A stretch of 64,000 nt of DNA from Williamsia limnetica. Its GTDB lineage: Bacteria > Actinomycetota > Actinomycetes > Mycobacteriales > Mycobacteriaceae. A model generated the notes under the pieces. That model had not been told where the DNA came from. It searched no databases and worked only from the letters and a program-made list of their open reading frames with translations. Positions 44,501-55,084 of this stretch are shown here, piece after piece; the first letter of the stretch is position 1, and every line of letters begins with the position of its first letter. The position numbers and the translations under genes were made by a program. The stretch lies in contig NZ_QJSP01000002.1 in the NCBI RefSeq assembly GCF_003217475.1, forward strand, positions 372,001 through 436,000, read 5' to 3'.

Positions 44501-46842
44501 AGGCGTGCTTCCCGCTGATATGGCTCGCAGTGACGCGGTTGCGTCGGGGGCTCGCGGTGGTGCAGCGCCGGAATCTCGAGCACTGTCTCACCGGAATGGA
44601 CCGTGAAGGTCTGGCCGTGGTGCTGCGCCTCCATCGGTTCGCCGTAGACGAGTTGATAGGTTGCTTCCCCGGGCCGCACCCGCACCGCGATACAGCGGTC
44701 GCGCACGGACAGTCGAAACGTCAAGCCGTGCAACCGCGCCGGCAACCGTGGCGCGAAGGTGATCGACCCGTTGTGATCGCGCATTCCACCGAAGCCGGCA
44801 ACACAGCAGAGCCACGTCCCGGCGAGGGAGGCGATGTGTAGACCACTCGATGCGTTGTGATGCAGGTCGTGCAGGTCGGTCAGGGCAGCTTCGGCGAAGT
44901 AGTCGTACGCGAGGTCGAGATAGCCGACCTCCGCAGCGACGATCGATTGCGCACACGCCGACAACGAGGAGTCCCGCACCGTGATCGGGTCGTAGTAGTC
45001 GAAGTTCTTGAGCTTCTGTTCCGGAGTGAAGGCATCGCCACGGAGATACATCGCGAGCACCAGATCAGCCTGTTTCACGACCTGTTTGCGATAGAGATCC
45101 TGGTACGGATAGTGCAGCAGGAGTGGGTAGTTCTCCTTCGGGGTGCTGTCGAAGTCCCACAACGCCTGCCGGGTGAACGATTCCGACTGCTGATGTACGC
45201 CCAGGGCCGGATCGAACACCACCAGCATCCGGTCGGCGCAATCGCGCCAGTACGCCATCTCCTCGTCGTCGACCCCGTGGTGGCGGGCGATGGTCGGATG
45301 CCGCTTGCAGGCATCCGCCGCGTCGCGAAAGTTCTTCTGCGCCATCAAGTTGGTGAAAACGTTGTTATTGGCGACGGCCGAGTACTCATCGGGTCCGGTG
45401 ACGCCGTCGATGCGGAAGTCGCCGCGCAGGTCGTGATGGCCGAGCGAGGCCCATGACCGCGCTGTCTCGACCAGCAGCTCCACACCCTGAGTGACCTCGA
45501 ACTGTTCGTCGCCGGTGGCGGCTATGTACTGCGACACCGCGTACGCGATGTCGGCGTTGACGTGCACGGCCGCGCTGCCGGCAGGCCAATAGCTCGAACA
45601 CTCCTCGCCGTTGATGGAGCGCCACGGGAACATCGCGCCGACCTGACCCAACTCGACAGCCCTGGCTTTTGCCTTGTCGAGCGTCGAATGCCGCCACCGC
45701 AGTGCATCGGCGGCTGCTGCGGGAACGGTGTAGGTGAGGACAGGCAGGACATAGGTCTCGGTGTCCCAGAAGGCATGTCCGTCGTAGCCGGGCCCGGTGA
45801 GCCCTTTGCCCGGGATCGCGCGGGTCTCGCCGCGGGCACCGGCCTGCAGGACGTGGAACAGCGCGAACCGTACCGCCTGCTGCAGTTCGGCGTCGCCGTC
45901 GAGGGTGACATCGGCCGAGCGCCAGAAGTCGTCGAGATACTTGCGCTGGCGCGAGAGGAGTTCGTCCCAGCCGTTGTCCAGTGCGGTGGCGAGTGCGGCG
46001 TCGACCTGAGCGCGCAGCGCCGACGGTGACCGCTGGCTCGACCAGCCGTACGAGAGATACTTGATGACGGTGAACTTCTGCCCTGCTTGGACTTTGGCAG
46101 TCACAGTGAGTCTGGCGAGGTCGTCACTGAGGATCTCGCAGTTCACCGAATTGGTGCCGAGCAGCTCGTGATCCATGCCCGCTGCCATGCGCAGGCCGGA
46201 CTCTTTGGTGTGGTGCCCTAGGACGCCGCGGTGTCCTTTGGCTTCGGCGAAATCGCCGACCAGCGGCCGATCGAGCGCGGCTGCCAGCCGGGGATCGTTG
46301 CCCGGCCGTGGAACATCCTCATTCGCTAGGAGGTCGGACTGCACCACGATCTCCATCTCGAGGTCGAGGGGTTCGACCTCGTATCGGATGGCGGCGATGG
46401 CGCGTTCGGTGAACGAGACGAGCCGCGTCGAGCGCACCCGGACCTTTCGGCCGGTAGGTGAGGTCCAGTCGGTGACCCGCTCGAGAGTGCCTGCCCGGAA
46501 ATCGAGCTTCCACTCGTGTTCGTCGGCGTTCCCATACCGCATGTCCATCGGCTCGTCCTCGACGAGCAGCCGGATGATCTTGCCGTTGGTCACGTTGACA
46601 ACCGTCTGGCCGTCCTCGGGATAACCGTATCCACCTTCGGCGTAGGGCAGTTCGCGCTGTTCGTAGAAGCCGTTCAAGTAGGTGCCCGGGTTGAAGACCG
46701 GCTCGCCCTCCTCGAGGTTCGCGCGCATGCCGATGTGCCCGTTCGACAGGGCGAAGATCGACTCGATGGCGGCCATCGCGTCGGGGTCTGTACCCCGCCA
46801 GGACAGGTGCCAGGGCGCGACCTCGAATCCCGCGGGCCTCAT
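44497..46842 (-). CDS. Glycoside hydrolase family 65 protein (disaccharide phosphorylase or trehalase-like)
   Basis: 781 aa, close to M. tuberculosis Rv3401 in length and context. GH65 features are the N-terminal beta-sandwich (FALSNGHIGMRANLEEGEP), the (alpha/alpha)6 barrel with AFWDTETYVLPVLTYT, and DGVTGPDEYS, whose Glu (near 485) is the general acid. It should phosphorolyse or hydrolyse an alpha-glucosyl disaccharide. The ATGA overlap with a beta-phosphoglucomutase-type gene upstream favours a phosphorylase that releases beta-glucose-1-phosphate. Confidence 0.9.
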   Translation of the reverse strand: MRPAGFEVAPWHLSWRGTDPDAMAAIESIFALSNGHIGMRANLEEGEPVFNPGTYLNGFYEQRELPYAEGGYGYPEDGQTVVNVTNGKIIRLLVEDEPMDMRYGNADEHEWKLDFRAGTLERVTDWTSPTGRKVRVRSTRLVSFTERAIAAIRYEVEPLDLEMEIVVQSDLLANEDVPRPGNDPRLAAALDRPLVGDFAEAKGHRGVLGHHTKESGLRMAAGMDHELLGTNSVNCEILSDDLARLTVTAKVQAGQKFTVIKYLSYGWSSQRSPSALRAQVDAALATALDNGWDELLSRQRKYLDDFWRSADVTLDGDAELQQAVRFALFHVLQAGARGETRAIPGKGLTGPGYDGHAFWDTETYVLPVLTYTVPAAAADALRWRHSTLDKAKARAVELGQVGAMFPWRSINGEECSSYWPAGSAAVHVNADIAYAVSQYIAATGDEQFEVTQGVELLVETARSWASLGHHDLRGDFRIDGVTGPDEYSAVANNNVFTNLMAQKNFRDAADACKRHPTIARHHGVDDEEMAYWRDCADRMLVVFDPALGVHQQSESFTRQALWDFDSTPKENYPLLLHYPYQDLYRKQVVKQADLVLAMYLRGDAFTPEQKLKNFDYYDPITVRDSSLSACAQSIVAAEVGYLDLAYDYFAEAALTDLHDLHHNASSGLHIASLAGTWLCCVAGFGGMRDHNGSITFAPRLPARLHGLTFRLSVRDRCIAVRVRPGEATYQLVYGEPMEAQHHGQTFTVHSGETVLEIPALHHREPPTQPRHCEPYQREARL

Positions 46843-47582
46843 GCGGGTTTCAACAGGTCAGTGAGCGCGGTGACGACAACGTCTGCCCCGTTGTCGCGGA
46901 GGTTGCCGCCATGGGTGTCGCCTCCTGTCCGGTCGACCCCGACCACGTAGCCGAAACCGCCTGAGTGCCCGGCCTGCACCCCCGACACCGCGTCTTCGAA
47001 CACCACAGCCCTCTCGGGTGGCACCCCCAGCGCATCGGCCCCGGCCAGGAACGAATCAGGCGCCGGCTTCCCGGCGAGCCCGCGTTCGGTGATCACCTTC
47101 CCGTCGATGCGGGCGACGACGAAAGGACTCAATCCGGTTGCCTCCAAGATCTGCTCACCGTTCTTCGACGACGTAACCACAGCGATCTGCAACGGAACCT
47201 GCTGAGCTGCTTTCAAATACGTCACCGCATCGGTGTAGGCCTCGGCGCCGTCCTTGTTCAGGAGTTCGAGGAACAGCTTGTTCTTCGTGTCGCCGATCGA
47301 GGCGATCGAAGGCCCTTGCTCGCCGCCGCGACCACTGGGCACGGTGATGCCCCGCGACTGCAGGAAGTTGACGATGCCGTCTTCCCGGGGCCGTCCGTCC
47401 ACGTAGGTGAGGTAGTCGTCCTGGCTGAAGGGCCGCCGCTGCTCATCGGTCACCCCGGGGTATCCGGCCAGGAACGAGTCGAAGGCCTGTTTCCAGGCCT
47501 GGCTGTGCACGACTGCGGTACTGGTGAGGACACCGTCGAGATCGAAGAGGAGTGCGGTGACGGAATCGGGTAGGCCAATCAC
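46839..47582 (-). CDS. HAD-family hydrolase, beta-phosphoglucomutase type
   Basis: 247 aa from GTG 47582; the frame extends upstream without a better signal. The HAD motifs are FDLDGVLT (nucleophile Asp near 14), VVTSSKNG, KPAPDSFLAGADALG and VVFEDAVSGVQAG. It is similar to Rv3400. It should turn beta-glucose-1-phosphate into glucose-6-phosphate, completing the reaction of the GH65 enzyme with which it shares a 4-base overlap. Confidence 0.88.
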   Translation of the reverse strand: MIGLPDSVTALLFDLDGVLTSTAVVHSQAWKQAFDSFLAGYPGVTDEQRRPFSQDDYLTYVDGRPREDGIVNFLQSRGITVPSGRGGEQGPSIASIGDTKNKLFLELLNKDGAEAYTDAVTYLKAAQQVPLQIAVVTSSKNGEQILEATGLSPFVVARIDGKVITERGLAGKPAPDSFLAGADALGVPPERAVVFEDAVSGVQAGHSGGFGYVVGVDRTGGDTHGGNLRDNGADVVVTALTDLLKPA

Positions 47583-47712
47583 GAGATCGACGGTACCCGC
47601 GACGCGCCCGGGGTGTCGGCGGCGCGCTCGGAGCGATGAGTTTCGCCTGCACATATGGTCGAACTCTTCGACAACAGCCTGGGCTGCAGGCTGGGAACAA
47701 GGAGACACCCTC

Positions 47713-48360
47713 ATGGCGAAGTTGCGCGTGCACAACATCACGATGTCGCTGGACGGCTACATGGCCGGCCCGGATCAGACTGAAGACGCGCCGATGGGCG
47801 TCGGCACAGAACACTTGCACTCCTGGGTGTTCGATACCGCTTTCGGCCACAAGATGATGGGCAAGGAAGGCGGGTCGCAAGGCCTGGACAACGACTATCT
47901 CGTACGCGGTGACGACGGAATCGGCGCAACAATCATGGGCCGCAACATGTTCGGGCCGATTCGCGACGACTGGGACGACAGTGGCTGGCAGGGCTGGTGG
48001 GGCGACACCCCGCCTTACGGTCATCCCGTCTTCGTGCTGACGCACTATCCGCGAGACCCACTGCCCATGAAGGGCGGGACCGTCTTCAACTTCGTAGACG
48101 ATGGGATCCACAGCGCCCTGGAGCAGGCGTTCGATGCGGCAGGCGGCGCCGACGTGCGGCTCGGCGGGGGCGCGTCCGCGATACGGCAATACCTGGACGC
48201 AGGACTGGTCGACGAACTGCATCTCGCCATCTCACCCGTGCTGATCGGCGGCGGCGAGCGCTTCTTCGACGGATTGGACTCCGGGTGGCCGCGGGGGTTC
48301 GAGGTCTCCGAGTTCGTGCCGTCCGAGACAGTGACCCACGCGGTGCTGCGAAAGATCTGA
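47713..48360 (+). CDS. RibD C-terminal/dihydrofolate reductase-like protein
   Basis: 215 aa from ATG 47713 with AAGGAG upstream; an upstream in-frame extension is an artefact. The fold has the N-terminal MSLDGYMAGP, a central MGRNMFG, and a C-terminal GGGASAIRQYLDAGLVDELHLAISPVLIGGG. This is the common actinobacterial family of small NADPH-dependent reductases of unknown substrate. It is a single gene just before menD. Confidence 0.88.
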   Translation: MAKLRVHNITMSLDGYMAGPDQTEDAPMGVGTEHLHSWVFDTAFGHKMMGKEGGSQGLDNDYLVRGDDGIGATIMGRNMFGPIRDDWDDSGWQGWWGDTPPYGHPVFVLTHYPRDPLPMKGGTVFNFVDDGIHSALEQAFDAAGGADVRLGGGASAIRQYLDAGLVDELHLAISPVLIGGGERFFDGLDSGWPRGFEVSEFVPSETVTHAVLRKI

Positions 48361-48420
48361 CGCGGTGACCTGCGGGTCATGTGACCGCGACCACGCCAGG
48401 CGCGAGGCTAGCCTGGTCTG

Positions 48421-50058
48421 ATGAACCCTTCGACCCTGCAGGCCCGAGTGATCGTCGACGAGATGATCCGCGGTGGCGTCCGGGACGCTGTACTCTGCCC
48501 GGGGTCGCGGAACGCGCCGTTCGCATTTGCCCTGCACGCCGCCGATGCCGCCGGTCAGCTGCGGTTGCACGTCCGAGTCGACGAACGGACGGCCGGCTAC
48601 CTCGCGCTGGGTCTGGCGATCGCGTCCGGGCAGCCCGTCCCCATCGTGATGACCAGCGGCACGGCCGTGGCGAACATGAGCCCGGCCGTGTTCGAGGCCA
48701 ATTACGCACGTCAACCGCTCATCGTCGTCAGCGCCAATAGGCCCTATGAGTTGCTGGGCTCGGGCGCGAACCAGACCATCGAGCAGTTCGGGATCTTCGG
48801 AACCCAGGTGCGCGCAGCGATCAGTCTGGGTCTGGCCGAGCAGAATCTCGACACCAACAGCCAGTGGCGCTCGGGCGTGGGACGTGTCCTGGCCGCGGCG
48901 CGCGGCGCCCGGACCGGCAATGCCGGACCCGTCCAGTTCGACATCCCGCTGCGCGAACCGCTGGTGCCCGACGCCGGCATCGCGCCGACCGACGACCTCG
49001 GTGAGTACTCAGGGCGGCCCGGGGGAGCGCCCTGGACCGTGACCGCCGTCGGCAAACTCGACGTGCCCGTCGAGATCGACATCACCGAACCGACCGTCGT
49101 CGTGTCGGGTCACGGAGCCGGCCATCGGCCTGAGCTCGCCGCGCTGCCGACCGTCGCCGAACCCACCGCCCCGGCGCCGCAGAATCCATTGCACCCCTTG
49201 GCATTATCGGCACTTCGGCCGACCCAGGCCATCATCTGCGGTCGCCCGACGCTGCATCGTCAGGTCTCGACGCTGCTCGCCGACCCCGAGGTGAAGGTGT
49301 ACGCCCTGACGACCGGCCCACGCTGGCCGGACGTCTCGGGCAACGTCCTGGCCACCGGGTCCCGGGCCATCACCAGCGGCGAACCCGACGAGGAGTGGAT
49401 CAAGAGCTGCGCCGAGGCCCACCAACGCGCGGTGAGTGCCGTGGATGTGGAGCTCGAGCAGTCCGAGCATGTCACCGGACTGCACGTGGCAAAGGTGGTC
49501 AGCGCCGCCATGGCGCCCGGCGAGCAGCTCGTGGTCGGGGCGTCCAACCCCATCCGCGACGTCGCGCTCGCCGGTCACGTCGGCGCCGACGTGCGGGTGC
49601 TGTCGAACCGCGGGGTCGCGGGGATCGACGGCAACGTCTCCACCGCCATCGGTGCCGCGCTCGCCGCAGGCGTGCGGACCGTCGCACTGATGGGCGACCT
49701 CACCTTTGTGCACGACGCGACCGGCCTGTTGATCGGCCCCGCCGAACCGCGCCCACGTCGCCTCACGATCGTCGTCGCGAACGACGATGGCGGCGGCATC
49801 TTCGGGTTGCTCGAACAGGGTGATCCGAGATTCGAGGGCAAGGACTACCTCGGCGCCTACGAACGCGTCTTCGGCACGCCGCATCACACCGACCTCGCGG
49901 CGGTCTGCGCCGGCTTCGGCACCCCGTATCGGCTGGTCACGCTGGCGGAACTGCCCGCGGTGCTCAACGCCCCGAGTGAGGGGATCGAAGTGATCGAAGT
50001 CCGCACCGACCGTTCCCGGCTGCGAGCGTTGCACGCCGCGATCCGCGCCAGGTTGTAG
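48421..50058 (+). CDS. menD: 2-succinyl-5-enolpyruvyl-6-hydroxy-3-cyclohexene-1-carboxylate synthase
   Basis: 545 aa. The ThDP-dependent MenD adds the succinyl-semialdehyde carbanion from 2-oxoglutarate to isochorismate in menaquinone synthesis. Features are [14 protein letters not shown], the ThDP-activating Glu in [27 protein letters not shown], and the C-terminal ThDP/Mg motif [13 protein letters not shown] with [12 protein letters not shown]. It heads the cluster whose order matches M. tuberculosis Rv0555-Rv0563. A 21-bp tandem repeat follows its stop. Confidence 0.96.
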   Translation: MNPSTLQARVIVDEMIRGGVRDAVLCPGSRNAPFAFALHAADAAGQLRLHVRVDERTAGYLALGLAIASGQPVPIVMTSGTAVANMSPAVFEANYARQPLIVVSANRPYELLGSGANQTIEQFGIFGTQVRAAISLGLAEQNLDTNSQWRSGVGRVLAAARGARTGNAGPVQFDIPLREPLVPDAGIAPTDDLGEYSGRPGGAPWTVTAVGKLDVPVEIDITEPTVVVSGHGAGHRPELAALPTVAEPTAPAPQNPLHPLALSALRPTQAIICGRPTLHRQVSTLLADPEVKVYALTTGPRWPDVSGNVLATGSRAITSGEPDEEWIKSCAEAHQRAVSAVDVELEQSEHVTGLHVAKVVSAAMAPGEQLVVGASNPIRDVALAGHVGADVRVLSNRGVAGIDGNVSTAIGAALAAGVRTVALMGDLTFVHDATGLLIGPAEPRPRRLTIVVANDDGGGIFGLLEQGDPRFEGKDYLGAYERVFGTPHHTDLAAVCAGFGTPYRLVTLAELPAVLNAPSEGIEVIEVRTDRSRLRALHAAIRARL

Positions 50059-50064
50059 CCGCCC

Positions 50065-50148
50065 GCCGACCGTGCCGATACCGCTGCCGACTGTGCCGCC
50101 ACCGCCGCGGACTGGGCCGATATCGTGGCCGACCGTGCCCTTGTGGGC
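50065..50148. repeat. 21-bp tandem repeat, four units
   Basis: Four consecutive 21-base units (starting 50065, 50086, 50107 and 50128) share GCCGACnGTGCCGATACCG with drift. They lie just after the menD stop and do not encode a separate gene. Confidence 0.75.
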
Positions 50149-50211
50149 TGTCGCGGGGTCCCGTGCGTCGAGCAGTTGGGGCGGCGATGACCGGTTGACT
50201 AAGGTGGCGTC

Positions 50212-50670
50212 ATGTCTCCCACCGTGCTGCGCCGAGTTCAACTCGGCCTGATCTCGCTGGGAGTGGTCATCACCATCATGATGGCGATCATGGTGGCCGG
50301 GACCTACCGCAACGACACCCTCATCAACTCGGACGAGGCGACCGCGGTCGCCGAGGTGGTCAGTGCGACCCCGACGAAGGCCACCGTCAGCTTCTCCACC
50401 CCGGATGGGATGTTCCACAGCCCCCGCCTGGGCGTGTTCTACCCCGGCAGGCTCGCGGAGGGCCAACGGATCAGCATCGAGTACTCGCGGGCGAATCCCG
50501 AACTGGTCCGCGTTGCGGGCCGCAACGCGAGCTTGGCGATCGTGCCTGCGTTGTCGGTCTTGGTGTATTCGTATCTCGTCATCGGCGCACTCATGGTGCT
50601 GTTCGCCGAGACGAGCAGGCGACGTTCATCTTCGGTTTCACCAGAGGTCACGGCGACGAAGACCTCCTGA
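50212..50670 (+). CDS. DUF3592 membrane protein (Rv0556-like)
   Basis: 152 aa. Two membrane segments (about 10-30 and 100-125) flank an extracytoplasmic beta domain of the DUF3592 type ([30 protein letters not shown]). The role is unknown. It holds the same place between menD and mgtA as Rv0556 does in M. tuberculosis. Confidence 0.8.
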   Translation: MSPTVLRRVQLGLISLGVVITIMMAIMVAGTYRNDTLINSDEATAVAEVVSATPTKATVSFSTPDGMFHSPRLGVFYPGRLAEGQRISIEYSRANPELVRVAGRNASLAIVPALSVLVYSYLVIGALMVLFAETSRRRSSSVSPEVTATKTS

Positions 50671-50696
50671 CAACTCCACTGCCCACACTGGGCAGC

Positions 50697-51854
50697 GTGC
50701 GAGTGGCAATTGTGTCCGAGAGCTTTCTCCCGAACGTCAATGGCGTCGTCAACTCCGTCCTGCGGGTGGCCGAGCATTTCGACCGAACAGGGCACGAGGC
50801 GATCATCGTCGCGCCCGATACGCCGTGGTCGATGCGAAGAACCGGTCGCGAACCGCAAGGCCCGAGTCATGTGACCGGGGCCGACGTGCACTACATCCCG
50901 TCGGTGATGGTTCCGAAGGTCAGTTCGTTGCCGGTCGGGGTACCGGCGCCGTCGATGTTCCGTGTGCTCGCCGACTTCCAGCCCGACATCGTCCATCTCG
51001 CGTCGCCGTTCGTGGTCGGTGCTGCCGGAGCTGCTGCGGCGCGGAGACTGGACGTTCCTGCGGTCGGGGTGTTCCAGACCGACGTCGCCGGATTCGCCGC
51101 CAGCTACGGTATGAAACTCGGCACCCGGGCGGCCTGGGCGTGGACCCGCAAGCTGCACGGTGCGTGCGATCGCACCCTGGCCCCTTCGACGGTTTCCGTC
51201 AAAGCGCTTCGCGACCAGGGGATCCCGCGAGTGTTCCAGTGGGGTCGGGGAGTCGATGCCGAACGTTTCCACCCCAGTCGTCGTGACGACGCCCTACGCG
51301 GCCGGTGGAGCCCGGACGGCAAGTTGCTCGTCGGCTTCGTGGGTAGGCTCGCGCCGGAGAAACATGTGGAGCGGCTCGCGATCCTGTCGGGGCGCTGTGA
51401 TGTGCAACTCGTCATCGTCGGTGGCGGGCCCGAGCGCGGACGGCTGGAGCAGTTGATGCCCGACGCCGTCTTCACCGGGGAACTGCGTGGTGTCGACCTC
51501 GCTCGTGCCTACGCGAGTCTGGACGTGTTCGTACATGCGGGCGAACACGAGACGTTCTGTCAGGCCGTACAAGAAGCGATGGCCAGCGGGATTCCGGCCA
51601 TCGGACCCGACGCCGGTGGACCACGGGACCTGATCGGCCACTTCCGGACCGGCTATCTTCTTCCGGTAGAGGACTTTTCAGCGCGTCTGGTCGATGCTGT
51701 CGGAACCTTGCAGGACGCCGGGGTCCGCGCTGACTTCGGCTCGGCAGCGCGCCGCTGGGTGCAGGGTCGTACCTGGTCGGCGATCACCGATCAGCTGATC
51801 GGGCACTACGACGCGGTACTCGGTCGGGACCTGGTCGCGCGCCGGTCGGCGTAG
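50697..51854 (+). CDS. mgtA: GDP-mannose-dependent alpha-mannosyltransferase
   Basis: 385 aa from GTG 50697. It is a GT4 enzyme similar to Rv0557 (MgtA): [20 protein letters not shown] at the N-terminus, [25 protein letters not shown] and [26 protein letters not shown] at the donor site. In mycobacteria this enzyme adds mannose to glycolipids such as glucuronosyl-diacylglycerol on the way to lipomannan-like products. It lies in the conserved menD-menG interval. Confidence 0.9.
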   Translation: MRVAIVSESFLPNVNGVVNSVLRVAEHFDRTGHEAIIVAPDTPWSMRRTGREPQGPSHVTGADVHYIPSVMVPKVSSLPVGVPAPSMFRVLADFQPDIVHLASPFVVGAAGAAAARRLDVPAVGVFQTDVAGFAASYGMKLGTRAAWAWTRKLHGACDRTLAPSTVSVKALRDQGIPRVFQWGRGVDAERFHPSRRDDALRGRWSPDGKLLVGFVGRLAPEKHVERLAILSGRCDVQLVIVGGGPERGRLEQLMPDAVFTGELRGVDLARAYASLDVFVHAGEHETFCQAVQEAMASGIPAIGPDAGGPRDLIGHFRTGYLLPVEDFSARLVDAVGTLQDAGVRADFGSAARRWVQGRTWSAITDQLIGHYDAVLGRDLVARRSA

Positions 51855-51876
51855 ATAGTTCGCATCGATGCCTGCG

Positions 51877-51947
51877 ACAAACCCACCCCTTCTGGTCAGA
51901 ACCACGGGGCACAGACCCCTGGGTTTGACTGGAACGGGTGGGTTTGT
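51877..51947. repeat. Palindromic intergenic element (71 bp)
   Basis: ACAAACCCACCC (51877-51888) and GGGTGGGTTTGT (51936-51947) are perfect 12-bp complements. Inside are the hairpins TTCTG-GT-CAGAA and GGGG-CACAGA-CCCC. It lies between mgtA and menG, which run in the same direction, and has the same outer-arms-plus-inner-hairpins layout as the other repeats. Confidence 0.7.
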
Positions 51948-51970
51948 GGCGACGCGGTAGCGTGGCTCCT

Positions 51971-52660
51971 ATGTCACGTGCATCGCTGGCCAAAGAGCCC
52001 GCCGACGTCGCCGCCATGTTCGACGGAGTCGCCGGGCGGTACGACCTGACCAACACGGTGCTCTCTTTCGGCCAGGACCGCGGCTGGCGCACTGCCACCC
52101 GCAAAGCGCTGGCGCTGGGCCCCGGAGACGTGGTGCTCGACCTCGCGGCCGGCACCGCAGTCTCCACCGTCGAGTTGGCCCGCTCGGGCGCCGCCTGTGT
52201 CGCCGCCGATTTTTCACTGGGGATGCTCAAGGCGGGGTCGAAGCGGCCGGTCCCGAAGGTCGCCGCGGACGCCCTGCATCTTCCGTTCGGCGACGAGACC
52301 TTCGACGCCGCCACGATCTCGTTCGGACTGCGCAACGTGGCGGACGTCGACGTCGCGTTTGCTGAGCTGTTCCGGGTACTCAAACCGGGTGGACGAGTGG
52401 TGATCTGCGAGTTCTCGACCCCGGTGTTCGAACCGATGCGCGTCGTCTACATGGAGTATCTGATGAAGGCGCTGCCCGCGGTCGCGACGAAGGTGTCGAG
52501 CAATCCGGAGGCGTATGTCTACCTTGCCGAGTCGATCCGGGAATGGCCCGATCAGCCCGCACTGGCCCAGCGGATGCGCGATGCCGGTTTCAACGAGGTG
52601 CGCTGGCGCAATCTCACCTTCGGCATCACCGCGCTGCACCGAGGTCTCAAGCCCCGGTAG
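51971..52660 (+). CDS. menG: Demethylmenaquinone methyltransferase
   Basis: 229 aa, also called UbiE-like. It is a class I SAM-dependent methyltransferase with [25 protein letters not shown], the SAM motif [20 protein letters not shown] and [13 protein letters not shown]. It methylates demethylmenaquinone in the last step of the pathway. It corresponds to Rv0558 in the conserved order. A long palindrome after its stop separates it from the convergent menJ. Confidence 0.95.
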   Translation: MSRASLAKEPADVAAMFDGVAGRYDLTNTVLSFGQDRGWRTATRKALALGPGDVVLDLAAGTAVSTVELARSGAACVAADFSLGMLKAGSKRPVPKVAADALHLPFGDETFDAATISFGLRNVADVDVAFAELFRVLKPGGRVVICEFSTPVFEPMRVVYMEYLMKALPAVATKVSSNPEAYVYLAESIREWPDQPALAQRMRDAGFNEVRWRNLTFGITALHRGLKPR

Positions 52661-52667
52661 CCCGGAA

Positions 52668-52720
52668 TTGGTGGGTTCTGGCGAACCCCACCTGGGGAAA
52701 TGCTCGCCAGAACCCACCAA
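52668..52720. terminator. Bidirectional terminator-like nested palindrome (53 bp)
   Basis: TTGGTGGGTTCTGGCGA (52668-52684) and TCGCCAGAACCCACCAA (52704-52720) are perfect 17-bp complements, with an inner CCCCA-CC-TGGGG hairpin (52686-52697). It lies exactly between the convergent menG and menJ stops, so it probably terminates both, although no T-run follows. Confidence 0.7.
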
Positions 52721-52728
52721 GATCGGGG

Positions 52729-54003
52729 TCAGGAAAAGGGTGGACGGCTGTCGATTCTCGAGCTGACGATGCCGGCGGTGCGCCAGGCGCGAGCGATCAG
52801 ATCGGTGTCGTCTTCGGTGATCAGGTTGCCCATCACGCGCACGACCATCGACATCAGGGCGGACGAGCGGATGCCCGGACGGCCGAGCACCGGCACCACC
52901 TTCGGGACGGTCAGGACGGCCGCCAGACGTCGCGCCGCAGAGAACGCCAGGGCGTACCGCGCGCGGAGCAGATCCGGCCACAGTGCTGAAAGATCTTTTT
53001 CGCCAAGGACTTCCACTGCGAAACGCGCTGTTTCGAGCGCGTAGTCGATGCCCTCGCCGTTGAGGGGGTTGACGCACGCGGCGGCGTCACCGATCAGTAC
53101 CCAGTTGGCGCCGGCGACGTTGCTGACGGCGCCACCCATCGGCAGGAGCGCGGACGCGATCCGCACCGGCGGACCGCTGAGTTGCCAGCTATCTCGCTGA
53201 GAGTTAGTGTAGTGCTCGATGATCGGGCGCAGCGCCATGTGGGCGGGCCGCTTCTCGGTCGCGAGCGCACCGACGCCGATGTTCACCAGTCCCGATTCGG
53301 CTCCCAGCGGAAACACCCAGCCGTATCCCGGCAGCAGCGCCCCGGCGCCGTCGCGAAGCTCGAGGTGCGAACCCATCCAGCGGTCATCGCAGCGCCCGGA
53401 CTCGACGTATGCCCGTGCCGCGACGCCGTATGCGGTGCCCCGATGCCAGGCTCGGCCGAGGGAAGTGCCCAAAGCGGACTTGACCCCGTCCGCGACGATG
53501 AGTTTGTCGACCTCGATCTCAGCTGGGCCGCCGGCCGTATTCACCTGCACGGCAGTGACTCTGCCGCCGATGATGGTGGCTCCCACGGCCTTGACGCCCG
53601 ACACCATCGCAGCGCCGGCGTCGAGAGCGTGGCGTCGGATACGGTCGTCGAGTTCGGTCCGTGCGACCGCGCTGCCGTAGTCGGGGAAGTGGTCGGAGGC
53701 CTGCGGCCACCGCACCTGTTGCCTGCGACCCCAGCCCTGCAGGTCAAGCCCCTCGATCCGTGGACCGTTGAAGGCATCACCGAGCCCGAGCGCGTCGAGT
53801 TCGGCGATGGCCCGCGGGGTCAGTCCATCGCCGCAGGTCTTGTCGCGAGGAAACACCGCGGCGTCGAGCAGCGTCACCTCGTGACCGGCCTTGGCTGCCG
53901 CAGCTGCGGCGGCCGAACCGCCGGGACCTGCACCGACGACCAAGACCTCGGTCCGCGTCGGTAACGGGGTGGGTGCACTCACCCAGTCAGTATCCCGCAC
54001 CAT
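52729..54003 (-). CDS. menJ: Menaquinone reductase (geranylgeranyl reductase family)
   Basis: 424 aa from ATG 54003; GTG 53982 is an alternative giving a start nearer the Rossmann fold. The FAD motif is VLVVGAGPGGSAAA, followed by DKTCGDGLTPRAIAEL and, near the C-terminal half, WVLIGDAAACVNPLNGEGIDYALE. It is similar to Rv0561c, which saturates one double bond in the isoprenyl chain of menaquinone. It is convergent with menG and divergent from grcC1. Confidence 0.93.
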   Translation of the reverse strand: MVRDTDWVSAPTPLPTRTEVLVVGAGPGGSAAAAAAAKAGHEVTLLDAAVFPRDKTCGDGLTPRAIAELDALGLGDAFNGPRIEGLDLQGWGRRQQVRWPQASDHFPDYGSAVARTELDDRIRRHALDAGAAMVSGVKAVGATIIGGRVTAVQVNTAGGPAEIEVDKLIVADGVKSALGTSLGRAWHRGTAYGVAARAYVESGRCDDRWMGSHLELRDGAGALLPGYGWVFPLGAESGLVNIGVGALATEKRPAHMALRPIIEHYTNSQRDSWQLSGPPVRIASALLPMGGAVSNVAGANWVLIGDAAACVNPLNGEGIDYALETARFAVEVLGEKDLSALWPDLLRARYALAFSAARRLAAVLTVPKVVPVLGRPGIRSSALMSMVVRVMGNLITEDDTDLIARAWRTAGIVSSRIDSRPPFS

Positions 54004-54035
54004 TAGGCTCGTCCTATGACGGGAGCAGGTCAGGC

Positions 54036-55046
54036 GTGAAGACGACGTTCGCAGGTCTTGAATTGGAGCCGGAGGCCTTTGCCGCCGATGTGGGTGCGTC
54101 GCTCGAGCGTGTCGAGACGTTGCTGCTGGGGGAGCTGTCCTCCGGCGAGGACTTTCTCACCGAAGCGGCCACGCATCTCGCGAAAGCCGGCGGTAAGCGG
54201 TTCCGGCCCATCTTCTCCATCCTCTCGGCCCACTTCGGGCCGAATCCCCACGCAGAGGATGTGATCATCTCGGCGACCGTGGTCGAGATGATCCACCTGG
54301 CCACGCTCTATCACGACGACGTGATGGACGAGGCCGAACTCCGGCGCGGTGCGGTGAGCGCCAACAGCCGGTGGGGCAACAGCGTGGCGATCCTGTCCGG
54401 CGACTTCCTGTTCGCCAGGGCGTCGCGCCTCGTCTCGACCCTCGGGCCGCATGCGGTCCGGATCATCGCCGACACGTTCGCCGAGCTGGTGACCGGCCAG
54501 ATGCGTGAAACCGTCGGCGCCCAGGGCAAGGCCGATCCCGTCGAGCACTACCTGCGGGTGGTGTGGGAGAAGACCGGATCGCTGATCGCGGCCAGCGGCC
54601 GATTCGGGGCGATGTCGTCCGGTGCGGACGCCGAGCAGATCGAACGGCTCTCGCGCCTCGGAGACAACATCGGGACCGCCTTCCAGGTCTCGGACGACCT
54701 CATCGACATCACGTCGGTTGCCGGGGATTCCGGCAAGAATCCGGGCACCGATCTACGTGAGGGTGTTCACACCCTCCCAGTGCTCTACGCGCTGGCCGAC
54801 CCGACCGAGACACGAATCCGCGAATTGGTCCTCAATGCGGATGGCACCAACCGCCCGATCACCGACGACGCCGAGGTCGCCGAGGCTCTGGTGTTGCTGA
54901 ACGCCTCGGACGGCCTGGTCAGGGCCCGCGCCACCCTGCAGCGCTACGCCGATGCCGCCGACGAGGAACTGGCTCAGCTGCCTGCAGGTCCGGCTCACGA
55001 TGCGATGACCTCGCTGGTCCGCTACACGATCGACAGGGTCGGCTGA
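54036..55046 (+). CDS. grcC1: Polyprenyl diphosphate synthase
   Basis: 336 aa from GTG 54036, preceded by GGGAGCAGG; an upstream in-frame ATG would overlap menJ. Both Asp-rich motifs are present: LYHDDVMDEAELRR (first) and QVSDDLIDI (second), along with GGKRFRP. It makes the long isoprenyl chain for menaquinone and matches Rv0562. It is divergent from menJ, with 32 bases between starts. Confidence 0.92.
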   Translation: MKTTFAGLELEPEAFAADVGASLERVETLLLGELSSGEDFLTEAATHLAKAGGKRFRPIFSILSAHFGPNPHAEDVIISATVVEMIHLATLYHDDVMDEAELRRGAVSANSRWGNSVAILSGDFLFARASRLVSTLGPHAVRIIADTFAELVTGQMRETVGAQGKADPVEHYLRVVWEKTGSLIAASGRFGAMSSGADAEQIERLSRLGDNIGTAFQVSDDLIDITSVAGDSGKNPGTDLREGVHTLPVLYALADPTETRIRELVLNADGTNRPITDDAEVAEALVLLNASDGLVRARATLQRYADAADEELAQLPAGPAHDAMTSLVRYTIDRVG

Positions 55047-55084
55047 GTCCACCCGCTGCCCGAAGATGTGCTGTTGTGGCGGTG

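Noticed and set aside
49204-50466. 420-codon minus-strand frame opposite menD
   Set aside because: The menD motifs on the plus strand are complete; the antisense product has shadow composition and runs through the repeat region.
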